Origin: Roseovarius sp. MMSF_3350
GTDB taxonomy: Bacteria > Pseudomonadota > Alphaproteobacteria > Rhodobacterales > Rhodobacteraceae
Assembly: GCF_030733425.1 (NCBI RefSeq)
Contig: NZ_JASHIZ010000003.1
Span: 62,001-126,000, forward strand
Length of the DNA: 64,000 bases
Direction of reading: 5' to 3'
Shown here one piece after another: positions 50,628 to 62,746 of this stretch (its first letter is position 1; each line of letters starts with the position of its first letter). A program made the translations under genes and the position numbers. The notes beneath the pieces were generated by a model, which searched no databases, was not told the DNA's origin, and saw nothing but the letters and a program-made list of their open reading frames with translations.

Positions 50628-50681
50628 AGTATTTGGGGAAAAGTGAAAGCGCATTCCGCCTTTCATCGTTCTTCAAATACT
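50628..50681 (+). repeat. Long intergenic hairpin
   Basis: AGTATTTG (50628-50635) pairs with CAAATACT (50674-50681), with GAA/TTC and GTGAAAG/CTTTCAT extending the stem across a short loop. It lies between the acyl-CoA dehydrogenase and glutathione transferase genes and has no T tract. It looks like an mRNA-processing or stability hairpin; similar elements occur in roseobacters as I recall them. Confidence 0.55.
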
Positions 50682-50724
50682 CGATTGCGGCGCCTGCCAC
50701 GAACACCACACCGGGAGTGAGAAC

Positions 50725-51363
50725 ATGACGATCAAGCTGTACTGTTTCGGAGAAAGCGGCAACGCCTACAAGGCGGCGCTGGCGCTGGAGCTTTCCGGCC
50801 TCGACTGGGAGCCGGTGAAGGTCGATTTCTTCGGCGGAGAAACCCGGGGCGACGCGTACCGAAAAGACGTCAACGAGATGGGCGAAGCGCCGGTCATGAT
50901 CGACGGCGATCTGCGCCTGACCCAGTCGGGCGTGATACAGCAATACGTCACCGACAAGACGGGCAAGTTCGGCGGTCAGGATCAGTCGGAAAAATACGAG
51001 GTTCTGCGCTGGGTGCTGTGGGACAATCACAAGCTTAGCAGCCAGGCCGGGATGACGCGGTTCCTGATGAACTTCCTGCCCGAGGACAAGCGCCCGGCGG
51101 AGGTCATCACCTTCACCCAGGGGCGCCTGAAAGCCGCCTATACTACTCTGAACGACCGGCTTGAGGGGCGCGACTGGATCGTGGGCGACGGGGTGACCAA
51201 CGCGGACATCTCCTGCTGCGCTTACCTTTTCTATCCCGAACCCTTCGGCTTTGACCGCGCCGAGTGGCCGAATATCGACAGGTGGCTTTCGGGTATCGAG
51301 GCCCTGCCCGGCTGGAAACACCCCTATGACCTGATGCCGGGCTCTCCGGCGGATCGCGCCTGA
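50725..51363 (+). CDS. Glutathione S-transferase family protein
   Basis: A 212-residue two-domain protein. The N-terminal thioredoxin-like domain has LYCFGESGNAYKAALALELS and the glutathione-contact region GEAPVMIDGDLRLTQSGVI; the C-terminal helical domain has GRDWIVGDGVTNADISCCAYL. The N-terminal site reads GESGN, a Ser-type active site. It lies inside the acyl-CoA oxidation block, so it may detoxify an intermediate of that route. The class cannot be assigned. Confidence 0.87.
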   Translation: MTIKLYCFGESGNAYKAALALELSGLDWEPVKVDFFGGETRGDAYRKDVNEMGEAPVMIDGDLRLTQSGVIQQYVTDKTGKFGGQDQSEKYEVLRWVLWDNHKLSSQAGMTRFLMNFLPEDKRPAEVITFTQGRLKAAYTTLNDRLEGRDWIVGDGVTNADISCCAYLFYPEPFGFDRAEWPNIDRWLSGIEALPGWKHPYDLMPGSPADRA

Positions 51364-51424
51364 GCCGACCTCGGCGCGCATGAGAAACAAACAGACACGA
51401 CAGGACAACCAAAGGAGTCCGCAC

Positions 51425-52636
51425 ATGACCGAAGCCTATATCTATGACGCGGTCCGCACGCCGCGCGGCAAGGGCCGCAAGGACGGCGCTCTGCACGAAG
51501 TCACCGCCGTGCGCCTCAGCACCCATGTGCTGAACGCGCTGAAAGACCGCAACGGCCTCGACGGTCACGCCGTCGAGGACGTGATCTGGGGCAACGTCAC
51601 TCAAGTGATGGAACAGGGCGGCTGCCTGGCACGGACCGCCGTGCTGGCCTCGGACCTCGACGAATCCATCCCCGGCCTTGCCATCAACCGCTTCTGCGCC
51701 TCCGGCATGGAAGCCGTGAACTTGGCCGCGAACCAGGTCAAGGGCGGCGCGGGCGAGGCCTATATCGCCGGCGGCGTCGAGATGATGGGCCGCGTGGCCA
51801 TGGGCAGCGACGGCGCGGCGATTGCCGTTGACCCCAGCGTTGCCATGGACAGCTACTTCGTCCCTCAGGGCATCTCGGCGGACATCATCGCCACCGAATA
51901 CGGCTTCAACCGCGACCAGGCCGATGCGCTGGCGGTTGAGAGCCAGAACCGCGCGGCGGCGGCGTGGAAGGACAAGCGTTTCGAGAAATCCATCATCGAG
52001 GTGAAGGACCAGAACGGCCTCACGATCCTCGACCACGACGAATACATGCGCCCCGGCACCGACATGCAGGCGCTGGGTGGGCTCAATGCCAGCTTCCAGC
52101 AGATGGGCGAGGTGATGCCGGGCTTCGACGCCGTGGCAAAGCTGAAGTACCCGCACCTTGAGAAAATCAACCACATCCACCATGCCGGCAACAGCTCTGG
52201 CATCGTGGACGGGTCGGCCGGTGTGCTGATCGGCTCCAAGGAATTCGGTGAGAAATGGGGCCTGAAACCCCGCGCCCGCATCCGCCAGACCTGCAAGATC
52301 GGCACCGATCCAACGATCATGCTGACCGGCCCGGTGCCGGCGACGCAGAAGATCCTGGCGGATTCTGGCATGAACATCGGCGACATCGACCTTTTCGAGG
52401 TGAACGAGGCCTTCGCCTCGGTCGTGCTGCGCTTCATGCAGGCCTTCGACGTCGATCCCGAGCTGGTCAACGTCAATGGCGGCTCGATTGCCATGGGCCA
52501 CCCGCTGGGCGCAACCGGCGCGATCATCATCGGCACGCTTTTGGACGAGCTGGAACGCTCGGACAAGGAAGTCGGGCTCGCCACGCTCTGCATTGCGTCC
52601 GGCATGGGCGCGGCCACGATCATCGAACGCGTGTAA
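51425..52636 (+). CDS. Acetyl-CoA acyltransferase (thiolase), FadA-like
   Basis: A 403-residue thiolase carrying out the last step of beta-oxidation. The acylated cysteine is C91 in NRFCASGMEAV, the histidine is in GGSIAMGHPLGATGA, and the second cysteine in TLCIASGMGAA. The start is at 51425 after AAAGGAGTCC; an in-frame ATG at 51380 is not preceded by a site. It is followed 23 bp later by the FadJ gene, together forming the trifunctional set. Confidence 0.93.
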   Translation: MTEAYIYDAVRTPRGKGRKDGALHEVTAVRLSTHVLNALKDRNGLDGHAVEDVIWGNVTQVMEQGGCLARTAVLASDLDESIPGLAINRFCASGMEAVNLAANQVKGGAGEAYIAGGVEMMGRVAMGSDGAAIAVDPSVAMDSYFVPQGISADIIATEYGFNRDQADALAVESQNRAAAAWKDKRFEKSIIEVKDQNGLTILDHDEYMRPGTDMQALGGLNASFQQMGEVMPGFDAVAKLKYPHLEKINHIHHAGNSSGIVDGSAGVLIGSKEFGEKWGLKPRARIRQTCKIGTDPTIMLTGPVPATQKILADSGMNIGDIDLFEVNEAFASVVLRFMQAFDVDPELVNVNGGSIAMGHPLGATGAIIIGTLLDELERSDKEVGLATLCIASGMGAATIIERV

Positions 52637-52659
52637 CCCGGGATACGAGGATTAGAGAC

Positions 52660-54855
<2,196 letters not shown>

Positions 54856-54879
54856 CCGCACCCCTTCGAGCAAAGGCAA

Positions 54880-54916
54880 AACCCGCGCGGCAAGGCAACC
54901 GCGCGGGTTATTTCTT
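54880..54916 (+). terminator. Rho-independent terminator of the acyl-CoA oxidation block
   Basis: An 11-bp perfect stem (AACCCGCGCGG with CCGCGCGGGTT, 54880-54909) with an 8-base loop is followed by ATTTCTTT. It lies 25 bp after the FadJ stop and before the convergent Hint gene. Confidence 0.85.
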
Positions 54917-54940
54917 TAAGCTAAGACAAGCTGGCCGCCG

Positions 54941-55606
54941 TTAGGCCGGAACAGCCGCCGCCCAGATATCCTGCGGGGAGTTGCCGCAAACCGCGGCAAT
55001 CTCGTCCTCGATCTGCACGGCCAGGAACCGCGCCTCGTCCATCGACAGGACAGAATAGAATGGGCGGGGTTCTTCGGTGAAGGCCGCGTCGATCATGTCC
55101 GCGAAGCCCGGGCAGAAGAACAGCGCGCCGTCCTCACCGAACACCACCTGGTCGGCGGCGAAATGCAGGACCAAAACCTCCACATCGTCATCGGGCGGCG
55201 TGCGGGCGACACCGTAAAGCCCCTCGATCGCCTCGGCGGGGATCAGGGTGAAGGGATCGCCGTAGAGATCCTCAGCCGCGTCGCTCTCCACCATGATGTT
55301 CTGCCCCGGCAGCACGCGCATCACCTCGCGGTTGCCAAGCGCACCGGCGGGCACCTCAAGCGGCCAGAATTGACGCGGACAATGGTCCTGTCCGCTCCAC
55401 AGACGGATACGGCTGACCTTTGTGACTGTCTGAAGCCCCCCATCGAAGGTCAGAACCCTGTCGCCCTCTGCAATCGCCTCGACGGGGCGCCAACCCATGC
55501 CGGTCGCCACTTTCGTGCCGGAAATCAGACCTGATTTGACTGCCGTCGCATCTGCGTTTTCGAAACTTTCGCGCGTCCCAGGCGTGGATTTCCATCCGAA
55601 CATCAA
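54941..55606 (-). CDS. Hint-domain protein (stand-alone)
   Basis: A 221-residue protein whose core is a Hint (Hedgehog/intein-like) domain: SGTKVATGMGWRPVEAIAEG, then GDRVLTFDGGLQTVTKVSR, with the C-terminal half containing VLHFAADQVVFGEDGALF and AVQIEDEIAAVCGNSPQDIW. Hint domains of this roseobacter group lack an obvious splicing partner. The usual cysteine of the N-terminal splice site is replaced by the SGT segment, so autocatalysis is uncertain. The gene ends convergent with the FadJ terminator. Confidence 0.8.
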   Translation of the reverse strand: MMFGWKSTPGTRESFENADATAVKSGLISGTKVATGMGWRPVEAIAEGDRVLTFDGGLQTVTKVSRIRLWSGQDHCPRQFWPLEVPAGALGNREVMRVLPGQNIMVESDAAEDLYGDPFTLIPAEAIEGLYGVARTPPDDDVEVLVLHFAADQVVFGEDGALFFCPGFADMIDAAFTEEPRPFYSVLSMDEARFLAVQIEDEIAAVCGNSPQDIWAAAVPA

Positions 55607-55778
55607 TCTTTTCCCCTCATGGGCCGTTGGCAGACGGCATCAGCAGACCGATCCCATGTGGCGTGATTCTCGGGACGCTCCTTGGTCGAAAAAGTGGCAC
55701 GATTAGGGCATTGTTTCCTGCGCGTGACCATTCGGGACGGCTCCTGACAACAAGGCTAAACCTTGAAACGAAAGTGGC

Positions 55779-56423
55779 TTAAAATTTGTAGCCGAACCTT
55801 TCGATATCGACTGCACACAGACGCGACACCAGTTCCGCGTCAGCCTCATTGTAGTAGCCGCGGTAATCCTGCGCGCGGTCCGACCGGTTCTCGTGCGGCA
55901 GGTCCAGCCGGAATCCCAGATGTGCCCACAACGGTGCGGCGTCCGACTCGAAATGCTCCAGCCGGATATAAAGCTGCGCCTGCGGCTCGCCCTTTGCCGC
56001 GCGCATGTAGCTGGCGTAATCCGCGGCACGGATCGACGCCTGGATCTCCGCGGCGTTCAGAAACCCAGTGAAATCGGCGGCTCTGGCGCGGGCTACGGCG
56101 GGATGGTCGAAGGTCTGAACCTGCAACCAGTGGTAATAGCTGACCATTCTGTCCCAAGGGTTGCGCACCAAGGTGAAGCACAGGGCCTGCGCCACGAAGT
56201 CAGGCGACACCAGCCCGTCGATATCCGCCAGCGTCGAATGCTTCCACAAACGTCCAGCGGTTTGCGCATCCTTGATCCGACGCCGCCTCTTCTTCGCTTT
56301 CGGCGTGTCGCCGATCAGGATGTCGTCCCGCATCGCCCGCCCCTCCAGGGCCAGCGCCAGGGAGGTGCCCCCCGTCTTCGGGATATGCACGAAGATATAG
56401 TTGCGGCCCGGCGAGATGATCAT
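55779..56423 (-). CDS. Sulfotransferase-family protein
   Basis: A 214-residue PAPS-dependent sulfotransferase-type protein: 5'-phosphosulfate loop HIPKTGGTSL, 3'-phosphate site LVRNPWDRMVSYYHW and a terminal segment SRLCAVDIERFGYKF. The transferase group and the acceptor are unknown. It may modify a capsule or other surface sugar. It stands alone, and a 172-bp gap separates it from the Hint gene. Confidence 0.85.
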   Translation of the reverse strand: MIISPGRNYIFVHIPKTGGTSLALALEGRAMRDDILIGDTPKAKKRRRRIKDAQTAGRLWKHSTLADIDGLVSPDFVAQALCFTLVRNPWDRMVSYYHWLQVQTFDHPAVARARAADFTGFLNAAEIQASIRAADYASYMRAAKGEPQAQLYIRLEHFESDAAPLWAHLGFRLDLPHENRSDRAQDYRGYYNEADAELVSRLCAVDIERFGYKF

Positions 56424-56554
56424 GGAAGGACGCTAGGCCATAGAGGATGCCTTGGAAAGATTGCCGCAAGTGCGAAACAGCTTTGCGTTCGGCCGGGAAA
56501 TACGCGATACCTCCTGCCGATCAGAACATACGCTTTCACGAAAGGAAGTCTGGC

Positions 56555-58177
56555 ATGGGTTGGATGAAAGACGAGACCGGGCTTGGCCGGAACCCCGCCA
56601 ACTACGTTCCGTTGACGCCGCTGTCGCACCTGCGTCGCGCCGCGCACGTGTTCCCCGACCACGATGCGGTCGTCTACGGCACTTTTCGCAAGACCTATGC
56701 CGAGTATTACGAGCGCGCGACGCGTCTTGCCTCCGCCCTCCAGAAGCTTGGCATCGTCCCCGGTGACGTTGTGGCCACGCTCCTGCCCAACATCCCCGCA
56801 CATGCCGAGGCGCATTTCGGCGTGCCGGCCTCCGGTGCCGTGTTGAACACGATCAATACCCGCCTGGAACCTGACACCATCGCCTATATCCTCGACCACG
56901 GCGAGGCCAAGGTCGTTCTGATCGACCCGCAGTTCCTGCCCGCCTGTGCCGCAGCGATCGAGATGATGGAGGGCCCGGCCCCCACCCTGATCGAGGTCCC
57001 GGATGACCAGGCCGGTGTAAAGGCTTACGGCGACTACATGCTATACGAGGATTTCCTCGCCACGGGCGATCCGGCCTTCAAGTGGATCATGCCCGAGGAC
57101 GAATGGGAAAGCCTTGCGCTCAATTACACCTCCGGCACCACCGGGCGCCCCAAGGGCGTGGTCTACAGCCATCGCGGCGCCTACCTGCTGACCACGGGCG
57201 TCGCGGTCACCTGGCCGATGCCGCGCCACGCGCGCTATCTGACCATCGTGCCACTGTTTCACTGCAACAACTGGAACCACACCTGGATGATGCCGATGGT
57301 CGGCGGCACCGTGGTGTGCTGCCGCGACATCACGGCAGCCAATATCTACAACGCCATCGCCGACGAGGGCGTCACCCATTTCGGTGCGGCCCCCATCGTG
57401 CTCAACATGATCGTCAACGCCAAGGACGAAGAGCGCCGCGAATTCGACCACGCGGTCAATGTCTTTACCGCCGGCGCGCCGCCCCCCGCCGCCACCCTGC
57501 GCGCAATCGAGCCGCTGGGCTTTGACGTGACGCAGGTCTACGGCCTGACGGAAACTTATGGCCATGTCACCGAATGCCTGTGGCACGACCGCTGGAACGA
57601 CCTGCCCGAGGACGAACGCTACGCCATCAAGGCCCGCACCGGTATCCTCATGCCCTTCATGGAAGATATCACCGCGTTGGACCCCGAGACGATGGAACAG
57701 GTTCCCATGGACGGCGAAACCCAGGGCGAGGTGATGATCAAGGGCAACGCGGTGATGAAAGGTTATCTCAAGAACCCGAAGGCTACCGAAGAGGCCTTCC
57801 GCGGCGGCTATTTCCACTCCGGCGATATCGCCTACCAGCACGAGGACGGCTACCTCAAGATCGCCGACCGGGCCAAAGACATCATCATCTCGGGCGGCGA
57901 GAACATCAGCTCGGTCGAGGTCGAAGGCGCATTGATGATGCATCCCGCCGTGCTGCTGTGCGCCGTGGTGGCCATGCCGGACGAGAAATGGGGCGAAGTG
58001 CCCTGCGCCTTCGTCGAGGTCAAGGACAGCGCCACGGTCACCGAGGACGACCTGATTGCCTTCTGTCGCGAGCGGCTGGCCGGCTTCAAATGCCCCAAGA
58101 AAGTGGTGTTCGAGGAACTGCCCAAGACTTCCACCGGCAAGATCCAGAAGTTCGAGCTTCGCAAGGCGTTTAAATAG
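56555..58177 (+). CDS. Acyl-CoA ligase, DmdB-like
   Basis: A 540-residue adenylate-forming ligase. Core motifs are YTSGTTGRPKGVVYSHRGAY (AMP loop), YGLTETYGHVTE, GYFHSGDIAYQHEDGYLKIADRAKD and the C-terminal lysine region KTSTGKIQKFELRK. The opening (MGWMKDETGLGRNPANYVPL) resembles roseobacter ligases described as 3-methylmercaptopropionyl-CoA ligase (DmdB), as I remember them; other members act on short or medium fatty acids. AAAGGAAG precedes the ATG at 56555. Partner of the DmdC-like dehydrogenase at 47.4 kb. Confidence 0.86.
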   Translation: MGWMKDETGLGRNPANYVPLTPLSHLRRAAHVFPDHDAVVYGTFRKTYAEYYERATRLASALQKLGIVPGDVVATLLPNIPAHAEAHFGVPASGAVLNTINTRLEPDTIAYILDHGEAKVVLIDPQFLPACAAAIEMMEGPAPTLIEVPDDQAGVKAYGDYMLYEDFLATGDPAFKWIMPEDEWESLALNYTSGTTGRPKGVVYSHRGAYLLTTGVAVTWPMPRHARYLTIVPLFHCNNWNHTWMMPMVGGTVVCCRDITAANIYNAIADEGVTHFGAAPIVLNMIVNAKDEERREFDHAVNVFTAGAPPPAATLRAIEPLGFDVTQVYGLTETYGHVTECLWHDRWNDLPEDERYAIKARTGILMPFMEDITALDPETMEQVPMDGETQGEVMIKGNAVMKGYLKNPKATEEAFRGGYFHSGDIAYQHEDGYLKIADRAKDIIISGGENISSVEVEGALMMHPAVLLCAVVAMPDEKWGEVPCAFVEVKDSATVTEDDLIAFCRERLAGFKCPKKVVFEELPKTSTGKIQKFELRKAFK

Positions 58178-58265
58178 GCGCGGCGTCATCGGCAATTGCC
58201 CGCGCGCGGGTCGGCGTGATATGCTTGCCCGAACGCGCTAACGAGGCAGAGCAGGCCCACGCGAC

Positions 58266-59291
58266 ATGACGGCGTTGAGCGAATACGAACGGCTGGAGGC
58301 CTCTGGCCTGTGGCGGGCGTCCCCGGACGCGCAGCGCGTTGATGTCTACGTCTCTCTCGGTGATGCCACGCTGACCATTCTTGACAGGCGTGAACGGCCC
58401 CTCACCCACTGGTCGCTCGCCGCCATCGCGCGGGCCAATCCCGGCAAACGACCCGCGCTCTATCATCCCGACGGCGACGCGAGCGAGGTCCTGGAACTGG
58501 ACGACGACGCGTCCGAGGTTATCGACGCCATCGAAAAACTTCGCACCGCCGTGGACCGGGCCCGCCCGCGTCCGGGCCGGCTTAGGCTGGTGATGTTCTT
58601 GGGCAGCCTCGCGGCCGTCGCGGCTCTATCGACCCTTTGGTTGCCCGGCGCGTTGCGCGACCACGCCACCAAGGTCCTGCCGCAGGTCACCCGCGACGAG
58701 ATCGGCCAAGCCCTGCGCCGCCATATCGAACGGGTCACCGGCCCGGCCTGTGACGGCCCGGAGGGCCGCCGCGCCCTTTCGGAATTGGGCAACCGGCTTC
58801 CGGCCGGAGACGACCCAGGCACTCTCGACGTGATGCGCGACGGCGTGAAAGGCGCGGTCGCCCTGCCCGGCAAGACCATCCTGTTGGACCGCGCCCTCGT
58901 CGAGGATTTCGAAGAGCCCGACGTGCTGGCCGGTTTCATCGTCGAGCAACGTATGCGCGCAAGTGTCCATGATCCCATCGATGCCCTGCTGCAACATGCC
59001 GGAACGTGGGACAGCCTCCGCCTGCTGACCACCGGCGATCTGCCCGAGGATGTCCTGTCGGACTATGCCCGGCACCTTCTGACACGCAAGCCGGAGCCGC
59101 TGCCCGTCGAAACGCTGCTGAACGGATTTGAGAGCTGGTCGGTGCGGTCGACGCCTTATGCCTATGCTCTGGACGTCACCGGCGAGTCCACGCTCGGCCT
59201 GATCGAGGCAGATCCCTTCGCCAGCGAAGCACCGCCGCCGATCCTCAGCGATGCCGACTGGATCAGGCTGCAAGGCATCTGCGGCAGCTGA
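58266..59291 (+). CDS. Membrane-anchored M48-like protein lacking the zinc motif
   Basis: A 341-residue protein with one membrane helix at about residues 105-130 (LRLVMFLGSLAAVAALSTLW). The C-terminal part reads like an M48-type peptidase (EEPDVLAGFIVEQRMRASVHDP, LLTTGDLPEDVLSDYARHLL), but where the HExxH zinc helix should be it has VEQRMR, so it is probably not a zinc protease. The role is unknown. It starts 88 bp after the ligase gene. Confidence 0.55.
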   Translation: MTALSEYERLEASGLWRASPDAQRVDVYVSLGDATLTILDRRERPLTHWSLAAIARANPGKRPALYHPDGDASEVLELDDDASEVIDAIEKLRTAVDRARPRPGRLRLVMFLGSLAAVAALSTLWLPGALRDHATKVLPQVTRDEIGQALRRHIERVTGPACDGPEGRRALSELGNRLPAGDDPGTLDVMRDGVKGAVALPGKTILLDRALVEDFEEPDVLAGFIVEQRMRASVHDPIDALLQHAGTWDSLRLLTTGDLPEDVLSDYARHLLTRKPEPLPVETLLNGFESWSVRSTPYAYALDVTGESTLGLIEADPFASEAPPPILSDADWIRLQGICGS

Positions 59292-59312
59292 GGCCACCAC
59301 AGAACGCACTGA

Positions 59313-60788
59313 TCATTTTCGCAAGTAGGCGTTGGGATATCCCGCGCGACGTACGGCCCGCATGCCTGCCTGAAGCTGTGCCTGCGTCTCAAAAGGACCC
59401 ACGACCACCGAAGAATAGCGCTCGCCCTTGTGGGTGGTCTTGCCCATCCGGGCCGGAAGCCCCGCATTGGCGAGCCGCTGTGCAGCACTTCGCGCCAGGT
59501 TCGGTTCGCTGAAGATGCCGACCTGCACATAGCGATGGCTGGCCGCCTTGGCCGCCGATCTGGGTGCCGAGGACCGTGTGGAAACCGTGGGCTTCACGGC
59601 TTCGCTGCGAGGAGCGGTCTCGGCGAAGTTACGAGTCCGCTTGACGGAACGCACCTGCCCATCGCCGCGGCGCACGACAGTGATCGGATCGGGCACCATC
59701 CGGCCTCGCGTGGCGATGATCACACCCGCTGCCCGTTGCTGTTCAAAGCTGGTGTAGGGGTATTGCAGACCCGGATAGTTGTGCGTCACCTCGCGCCCGG
59801 TGCGGCGGTCGATAAGGCGGCGCGGCACGGTTTTGGTCCAGGCGACCTCCATCATCGCCTTGCCGGCGAATGTCTGGTGGGCGCGCCGCGGGTTCAGGCG
59901 GTCATCCTCCCAGACCGGCTGATAGCCCTCGGGCACGTAGACGCCGCGCGTGCTGCTGACTTGCCGTTCATAGACGTGCCGCGGCGCCACGCGCACGGGC
60001 GGCGACGGCACCTCCCGCGGGGTCACGACTTGGCCGGGCTGCACCACATACACTGGCGCGGGCATGGGCGCGGGCCGCGTTTGCGGCGCCGGGGCCGCCG
60101 TCACGACCCGGATCGCTGTGCCCGTGCCGGACCCGCCGGAAATGACGTTGGCGTGCGGTGCGGTTTGCGGCCCACAGCGCACCGCGAGGCCCTGCTTGGC
60201 TTGCATGTAACGTTGCGACAGTGCGCTGGCGCCTTGGCAGGCGGGCTGGCTCTGCACCACGCGTTCAGCCTTCGGGGTCGGCTTCGGCGCAGGTTTCGGC
60301 GCGGTCGCCGTCTTGGGCGAGACCGTGATGATCTTGGGGGCGGTTGCGGCCGTGCTGGGCGCAGCCGGCTTCGACGCAGGTGCAGGGCGCACGACTTTCT
60401 TCGGCGCAGTGGCCACGCGCCTGGTCGTCGGGACCGGCTTCGGTGCGGCGGCAGGCTGTTGCGGAACGGTGATAACCTCGGGCTGCCGTGCAGCCGGTTG
60501 CGCCGGGGCGGGCCGCGCCGATGCGGTCGCGGTACCGGCATCCAAAGACGGCTTGAACCCGCAGATCACCTTGCGGCCCCGCGTCACGCGGGGCACCCAG
60601 GTCACATTGCCGTCGATGCCCGCGCGGATGAACACGCATCCCCGGCTGTCGACATATTGCCGGCCGGTGTAGCTCGCCGGTGGAAACTCCGCCGGAACCC
60701 TCGCGCCCGAATCACTCTGCGCGACAGCCTCGCCGTGCGCTAAAGTCGCGGCGATTGCAGCTATCGCCAAAACACGCGTCGCTCTCAT
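59313..60788 (-). CDS. SPOR-domain envelope protein, proline/alanine-rich
   Basis: A 491-residue exported protein with signal peptide (MRATRVLAIAAIAATLAHGEAVA). A mature head (GRQYVDSRGCVFIRAGIDGNVTWVPRVTRGRKVICGF) is followed by a long Ala/Pro/Lys low-complexity region, and residues about 415-491 form a SPOR domain (ASHRYVQVGIFSEPNLARSA, YSSVVVGPFETQAQL), which binds denuded peptidoglycan at division sites. It likely acts in septal or outer-membrane coordination. Its gene is next to, and 64 bp downstream of, upp on the same strand. Confidence 0.85.
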   Translation of the reverse strand: MRATRVLAIAAIAATLAHGEAVAQSDSGARVPAEFPPASYTGRQYVDSRGCVFIRAGIDGNVTWVPRVTRGRKVICGFKPSLDAGTATASARPAPAQPAARQPEVITVPQQPAAAPKPVPTTRRVATAPKKVVRPAPASKPAAPSTAATAPKIITVSPKTATAPKPAPKPTPKAERVVQSQPACQGASALSQRYMQAKQGLAVRCGPQTAPHANVISGGSGTGTAIRVVTAAPAPQTRPAPMPAPVYVVQPGQVVTPREVPSPPVRVAPRHVYERQVSSTRGVYVPEGYQPVWEDDRLNPRRAHQTFAGKAMMEVAWTKTVPRRLIDRRTGREVTHNYPGLQYPYTSFEQQRAAGVIIATRGRMVPDPITVVRRGDGQVRSVKRTRNFAETAPRSEAVKPTVSTRSSAPRSAAKAASHRYVQVGIFSEPNLARSAAQRLANAGLPARMGKTTHKGERYSSVVVGPFETQAQLQAGMRAVRRAGYPNAYLRK

Positions 60789-60852
60789 TTTGCCCCCAAG
60801 ACAGATGGGGAAAGAGTGCCTTAATATCCTCTCTGAGTAAACAGCAATTAGC

Positions 60853-61485
60853 CTATTTGGTGCCGAACATCCGATCGCCCGCATCACCTAGCCCCGGGAG
60901 GATATATCCGATGTCGTTCAGCCGCTCGTCCAGTGCCGCCGTCACGATGGGCACATCCGGATGCGCCTCCTTCATCCGGGCCACGCCCTCGGGCGCGGCC
61001 AGCAGGCAGAGAAACCGGATATCCGTAGCACCCGCCTCTTTCACCATCTCGACCGCTGCCGCCGAGGAATTACCCGTGGCCAGCATCGGGTCGACCACGA
61101 TGGTCAACCGTTTGCTTAACTGCTCGGGCACCTTGAAATAGTATTTCACCGGCTTCAGAGTCTCCTCGTCGCGGTACAGCCCGACGAACCCAACGCGGGC
61201 TGACGGGATCAGCTCCAACATGCCGTCAAGCAACCCGTTGCCCGCCCGCAGTATCGAGATCAGCGCCAGCTTGCGCCCCGCCAGCACGGGCGCGTCCATC
61301 TCCTGCAACGGCGTTTCGATGGTCTGCGTGGTCATCTTCAGCTCACGTGTGACCTCGTAGGCCAGCAACTGGCTGATCTCCCGCAGAAGCTGCCGGAACA
61401 CGGCGGTTGGCGTGTGCTTGTCGCGCATCAGGGTCAGCTTGTGCTGCACCAAGGGGTGGGTCACGACGGTCAGGTGCTCTTTCAT
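60853..61485 (-). CDS. upp: Uracil phosphoribosyltransferase
   Basis: A 210-residue phosphoribosyltransferase that makes UMP from uracil and PRPP. The PRPP loop is [20 protein letters not shown] and the N-terminal segments are [19 protein letters not shown] and [12 protein letters not shown]. The start at 61485 fits the homology. It is the last gene of a salvage transcript with deoA and deoB, 73 bp from deoB. Confidence 0.95.
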   Translation of the reverse strand: MKEHLTVVTHPLVQHKLTLMRDKHTPTAVFRQLLREISQLLAYEVTRELKMTTQTIETPLQEMDAPVLAGRKLALISILRAGNGLLDGMLELIPSARVGFVGLYRDEETLKPVKYYFKVPEQLSKRLTIVVDPMLATGNSSAAAVEMVKEAGATDIRFLCLLAAPEGVARMKEAHPDVPIVTAALDERLNDIGYILPGLGDAGDRMFGTK

Positions 61486-61558
61486 CTCGGCTCCGTTCGG
61501 CAAGGCAGGTAGGCTGAACTGTTCTTTCCAGAAAAAACCGCGAAGGGCAACGCAGAGG

Positions 61559-62746
61559 TCAGGGAAGAAAAGACCGCCCCGGCCCGCGCTCCGCCAATCC
61601 AAGATGCGCGGCCACGCTCGCGGCCACATCGACGAAATCCACGATCCCGGCCTCATGCGCCCCGACCCCGGCCACCAGCACCGGCACGCGCTCGCGCGTG
61701 TGGTCGGTGCCCGGCCAGGTGGGGTCGTTGCCGTGATCGGCGGTGATCAACATCAGGTCGCCCGGTCGCAGGAGCGACAGGCATTGGCCGATCCCGAGGT
61801 CGAACCGCTCCAGCGCCTCCGCATAGCCTTTCACGTCGCGCCGGTGCCCGTACTTGCTGTCGAACTCGACGAAATTGGCGAATGTCAGGCTGCCCTCGGC
61901 CGCCACGACCACGGCCTCCTCCAGCTCTTGCATCAAAGCCGCATCGCTGCCGGTCGTCAGGTCGTCGATCCCTTGCATCGAGAAAATGTCGCCGATCTTG
62001 CCGAGACCGTGCACTTGTCGCCCCCCCGCCTGAGCCCAGTCGCACAAGGTCGGCGCCGGCGGCGCCATGGCAAAGTCCTTGCGCCGTTCGGTCCGCTCGA
62101 ACCCATCGCGTTCCGAGCCGACGAACGGGCGCGCGATGACACGCCCTACGCCCATGTCGTGCAAGAGCGGCGCGATCGTGCGGCAAAGGTCCAGCAACCT
62201 GTCCAGCCCGAACCGTTCCTCGTGCGCGGCGACCTGGAACACGCTGTCGGTCGAGGTATAACAGACCGGCCAGCCCGTGCGCATATGCTCTGCGCCAAGC
62301 GCCTTCAGGATCTCGGTGCCCGAGGCGTGGCAATTGCCGAGGATGCCGTCCACCCCCGCGGCCTTTCGCACCGCCGCGACCAGCGCCTCGGGAAAGGCCG
62401 GCACCTCTTGCGGAAAGACATGCCACGCAAACGGTACCGGCACCCCGGCCAGTTCCCAATGCCCGGTCGGCGTATCCTTTCCCGGCGAAATTCCTTGCGC
62501 CGCACCCCAGCATCCTTCGGGCGCCGCGCCAAGCCCCGGCGCCGCCGCGCCCGAGGCCAGCGCCACCGCGGCTCCAAGCCCCAGCCGGTCAAGGTTGGGC
62601 AGACTCAACCCGCCTGGTCGCGCCTGCGCGATATGGCCGAGCGTGTTGGCGCCGGTATCGGGAACAATCCCGTTGAAGAACCTGTCGGCATCCGGCGCCC
62701 CGCCGATACCCACCGAGTCCATCACCACCAGAAAGGCGCGACTCAT
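61559..62746 (-). CDS. deoB: Phosphopentomutase
   Basis: A 395-residue alkaline-phosphatase-superfamily mutase that converts (deoxy)ribose-1-phosphate to the 5-phosphate. Metal sites are visible in [19 protein letters not shown], in the STGHWE/GHWELAG area and in [20 protein letters not shown]. It overlaps the deoA stop by 4 bp, so the two enzymes are translationally coupled. Confidence 0.95.
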   Translation of the reverse strand: MSRAFLVVMDSVGIGGAPDADRFFNGIVPDTGANTLGHIAQARPGGLSLPNLDRLGLGAAVALASGAAAPGLGAAPEGCWGAAQGISPGKDTPTGHWELAGVPVPFAWHVFPQEVPAFPEALVAAVRKAAGVDGILGNCHASGTEILKALGAEHMRTGWPVCYTSTDSVFQVAAHEERFGLDRLLDLCRTIAPLLHDMGVGRVIARPFVGSERDGFERTERRKDFAMAPPAPTLCDWAQAGGRQVHGLGKIGDIFSMQGIDDLTTGSDAALMQELEEAVVVAAEGSLTFANFVEFDSKYGHRRDVKGYAEALERFDLGIGQCLSLLRPGDLMLITADHGNDPTWPGTDHTRERVPVLVAGVGAHEAGIVDFVDVAASVAAHLGLAERGPGRSFLP

